From: Clostridia bacterium | GTDB lineage: Bacteria; Bacillota; Clostridia; Oscillospirales; Acutalibacteraceae | DNA: 64,000 nucleotides | Direction of reading: 5' to 3' | NCBI GenBank assembly: GCA_024404115.1 | Contig: JAKSQM010000006.1 | Coordinates: 88,394 to 152,393 of the forward strand | Shown here: positions 63,138 to 64,000 of the stretch, one piece after another | Layout: each line of letters starts with the position of its first letter | How positions within the stretch are numbered: the stretch's first letter is position 1 | Notes under the pieces: model-generated | The model's input: the letters and a program-made list of their open reading frames with translations, nothing else | What the model was told of the DNA's origin: nothing | The model's database searches: none | Position numbers and translations under genes: made by a program

Positions 63138-64000
63138 TTATGCTTTCTTTGCGTTTTTCTTTGAAAGAACGATGTTTGTGATGATACCAAGGATAAGTGC
63201 GCAAGCAACTTCTGTAAGTGTAACCTTACCGATTGTAAGTGCCATGCCGCCGATACCAGCGATGAGGATAACTGAAACAACGAAGAGGTTGCTGTTGTCA
63301 TCAAGGTCAACCTTCTGAATCATCTTAAGACCGCTTACTGCGATGAAGCCGTAAAGAGTAATGCAAACGCCACCCATTACGCAAGCGGGGATTGTTGAAA
63401 GGAATGTTACGAAAGGAGCTACGAAAGAAGCAGCGATTGCCATAAGAGCTGTTGCAAAGATTGTAACGATTGATGCGTTACCTGTGATAGCTACGCAGCC
63501 AACTGATTCACCGTATGTTGTGTTGGGGCATCCGCCGAAGATTGCGCCTACCATTGAACCAACGCCATCACCAAGGAGTGTTCTGTGAAGACCGGGCTCT
63601 TCAAGAAGATCCTGCTCAATGATTGATGAAAGGTTTTTGTGGTCTGCAATGTGCTCTGCAAATACAACGAAAGCAACGGGAACATAAGCAACTGCAATCA
63701 TTGCAACATAAGCAGCGTCAACCTCTTTGAAGCCTTTTGCAGCTGTGAGGAATGTGAAGTCGGGGATCCACTGCATATGCTGGAATGCTGACCAGTCAAT
63801 AACTTTGAGAGCATCGTTGCCAGTTTTCATACCGATAAGTGTGAAGATTGTGCCAACTGCATAACCTGCCATGATACCGATAACGAAAGGAATGAGCTTA
63901 GCCATCTTTTTGCCGTAAACTGAGCAAATCATAACTGTGAAAAGAGTTACAAGAGCGCAGATGAAACCAACCCAGCCTTTTGTGCCCATAACGAAGCCTG
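63138..64000 (-). CDS. uraA: Uracil/xanthine permease, C-terminal part
   Basis: The last 287 codons of a nucleobase:cation symporter-2 (NCS2) permease; the N-terminus is beyond the right edge. Eight or nine helices are visible with VVFAEHIADHKNLSSII (the HxxD/Glu region of transmembrane segment 8) and GGCPNTTYGESVGCVAITG (the conserved helix-10 motif with NTTYGE). NTTYGENxG-type residues and the AEHIADH segment favour a uracil permease over a xanthine permease. Frame stays open to the window edge. Confidence 0.92.
   Translation of the reverse strand, partial: GFVMGTKGWVGFICALVTLFTVMICSVYGKKMAKLIPFVIGIMAGYAVGTIFTLIGMKTGNDALKVIDWSAFQHMQWIPDFTFLTAAKGFKEVDAAYVAMIAVAYVPVAFVVFAEHIADHKNLSSIIEQDLLEEPGLHRTLLGDGVGSMVGAIFGGCPNTTYGESVGCVAITGNASIVTIFATALMAIAASFVAPFVTFLSTIPACVMGGVCITLYGFIAVSGLKMIQKVDLDDNSNLFVVSVILIAGIGGMALTIGKVTLTEVACALILGIITNIVLSKKNAKKA

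Overview
The window comes from a low-GC Gram-positive anaerobe, most likely a gut-type clostridium of the Oscillospiraceae/Ruminococcaceae kind. The basis is the AT-rich intergenic DNA, strong AGGAGG-type ribosome binding sites, near-consensus sigma-A promoters, many lipoproteins, a type I dockerin on a secreted protease, and a class I two-subunit fumarase. This placement is inference; there is no 16S gene here. Both edges cut genes: a rhamnulokinase on the left and a uracil/xanthine permease on the right.

Region 1 (1-12 kb): a deoxysugar kinase/mutarotase pair and an ABC exporter; a YifB/ComM ATPase; a PdaA-like deacetylase and a dockerin-bearing subtilisin; a flavin reductase; a secreted beta-helix protein; dTDP-glucose 4,6-dehydratase with a lipoprotein; and a membrane-anchored seven-repeat propeller. 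Region 2 (12-17 kb): DNA glycosylases Nth and Ogg, a PrsA/SurA-like lipoprotein with a probable ATT start, a zinc-ribbon membrane protein, a 54-residue ORF whose start lies inside a terminator-like hairpin, glutathione peroxidase, and two tRNA-Ser genes beside a partial tRNA-end duplication. Region 3 (17-27.8 kb, minus strand): one long apparent operon running from an uncharacterised 290-residue protein through gyrB, gyrA, mgsA, a hypothetical, hisS and an acyltransferase to aspS.

Region 4 (27.9-41.7 kb): two flavoprotein oxidoreductases, one behind a very short attenuator-like leader; ribulokinase with a perfect promoter, divergent from a SemiSWEET-like protein; rpsF-ssb-rpsR; zinc-ribbon and DUF2809/DUF2975/XRE membrane-regulator genes; a cytoplasmic beta-helix protein; and fumarase alpha/beta with an anion transporter. 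Region 5 (41.7-48 kb): a GPH sugar symporter overlapping a small HEYGH membrane protein, a YitT/YczE-like protein, an AT-rich AIPR-family candidate phage-defence nuclease, and a GMP synthetase lacking its glutaminase domain. An exact 35-bp terminator repeat flanks the AIPR-GMP synthetase pair, and an intergenic palindromic repeat follows. Region 6 (48-64 kb): thioredoxin reductase, membrane-anchored unknowns, a secreted alpha/beta-hydrolase-like protein, a MATE exporter, murD-murI, an amino-acid permease, peptidase E-tadA-CPBP protease, a large membrane protein of unknown function, and the permease.

Most of the window is ordinary chromosome. The best candidates for something new are the AIPR locus with its inverted-repeat promoter and repeat-flanked position, the hairpin that embeds a start codon at 15.75 kb, the attenuator-like leader at 30.95 kb, and the HEYGH membrane protein coupled to a symporter.
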